From the NCBI GenBank assembly GCA_050952465.1, contig JBMNKZ010000002.1, positions 186,001-250,000 on the forward strand: 64,000 nt of DNA, read 5' to 3'. This DNA is from DUPU01 sp050952465. Lineage in GTDB: Bacteria; Bacillota; Dehalobacteriia; Dehalobacteriales; Dehalobacteriaceae. The position numbers and the translations under genes were made by a program. How positions within the stretch are numbered: the first letter of the stretch is position 1; every line of letters starts with the position of its first letter. This document shows positions 63,999 through 64,000 of this stretch, piece after piece. Below the pieces are notes generated by a model. The model made no database searches, had not been told where the DNA came from, and saw nothing but the letters and a program-made list of their open reading frames with translations.

Positions 63999-64000
63999 GT

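Overview
The window looks like chromosome from an anaerobic, spore-forming, selenoprotein-using clostridium (Firmicutes). Signs of this are the YqfC/YqfD sporulation genes, two genes with in-frame UGA (selenocysteine) for a glycine/sarcosine/betaine-type reductase, the CcpN-PSRP-PPDK trio, a glycyl T-box, and an MttB-family corrinoid methyltransferase. A Peptococcaceae-like methyl-compound or amino-acid user is my best guess; this is inference only. Almost every gene after 5.7 kb is on the minus strand.

Layout. 0-1 kb: two paralogous DUF3231/CotF-like genes, one with a nonsense codon. 1.1-2.7 kb: a lone type I-C-like CRISPR repeat, then a cas-less array of a different repeat type with 20 spacers, several of them duplicated in tandem. 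2.7-5.7 kb: a three-gene DD35E transposon (zinc-finger protein, transposase, AAA ATPase) abutting the truncated last repeat. 5.8-10.9 kb: an operon for a Ser/Thr kinase-LRR protein, a pseudokinase-LRR protein and an FHA protein. 11-20.5 kb: regulatory and accessory genes (MATE pump, ECF sigma/anti-sigma pair, BlaR1/BlaI pair with periodic operator, small membrane proteins, diguanylate cyclase), with a recurring hairpin repeat between them. 20.5-28.8 kb: ppdK, PSRP, ccpN, glyS, glyQ, T-box and DUF4342. 28.8-46.4 kb: a catabolic island (CaiB-type CoA transferase, PucR regulator, nitrilase, cyclase-family hydrolase, AllFGH oxamate carbamoyltransferase genes, MttB-like methyltransferase with corrinoid protein, three-subunit molybdenum hydroxylase, NCS1 permease, cytosine-deaminase-like amidohydrolase). 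46.6-57 kb: a conserved housekeeping/sporulation block (recO, mgtE, era, cdd, DUF3048, dgkA, ybeY, yqfF, phoH, yqfD, yqfC). 57-64 kb: selenium-dependent reductase genes, from component B through grdX, grdD, grdC and grdA to a dedicated thioredoxin.

The island separates recO from glyQ, which are neighbours in many Firmicutes. Its gene content suggests stepwise breakdown of an N-heterocycle, possibly methylated, through oxalurate to oxamate plus carbamoyl phosphate. That combination, especially the corrinoid methyltransferase inside it, is the best candidate for an undescribed system. The 33.7-35.4 kb part carries about sixteen apparent single-base insertions, all insertions and no deletions. 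Removing them restores full-length AllF and AllG, so sequence error is as likely as gene decay.
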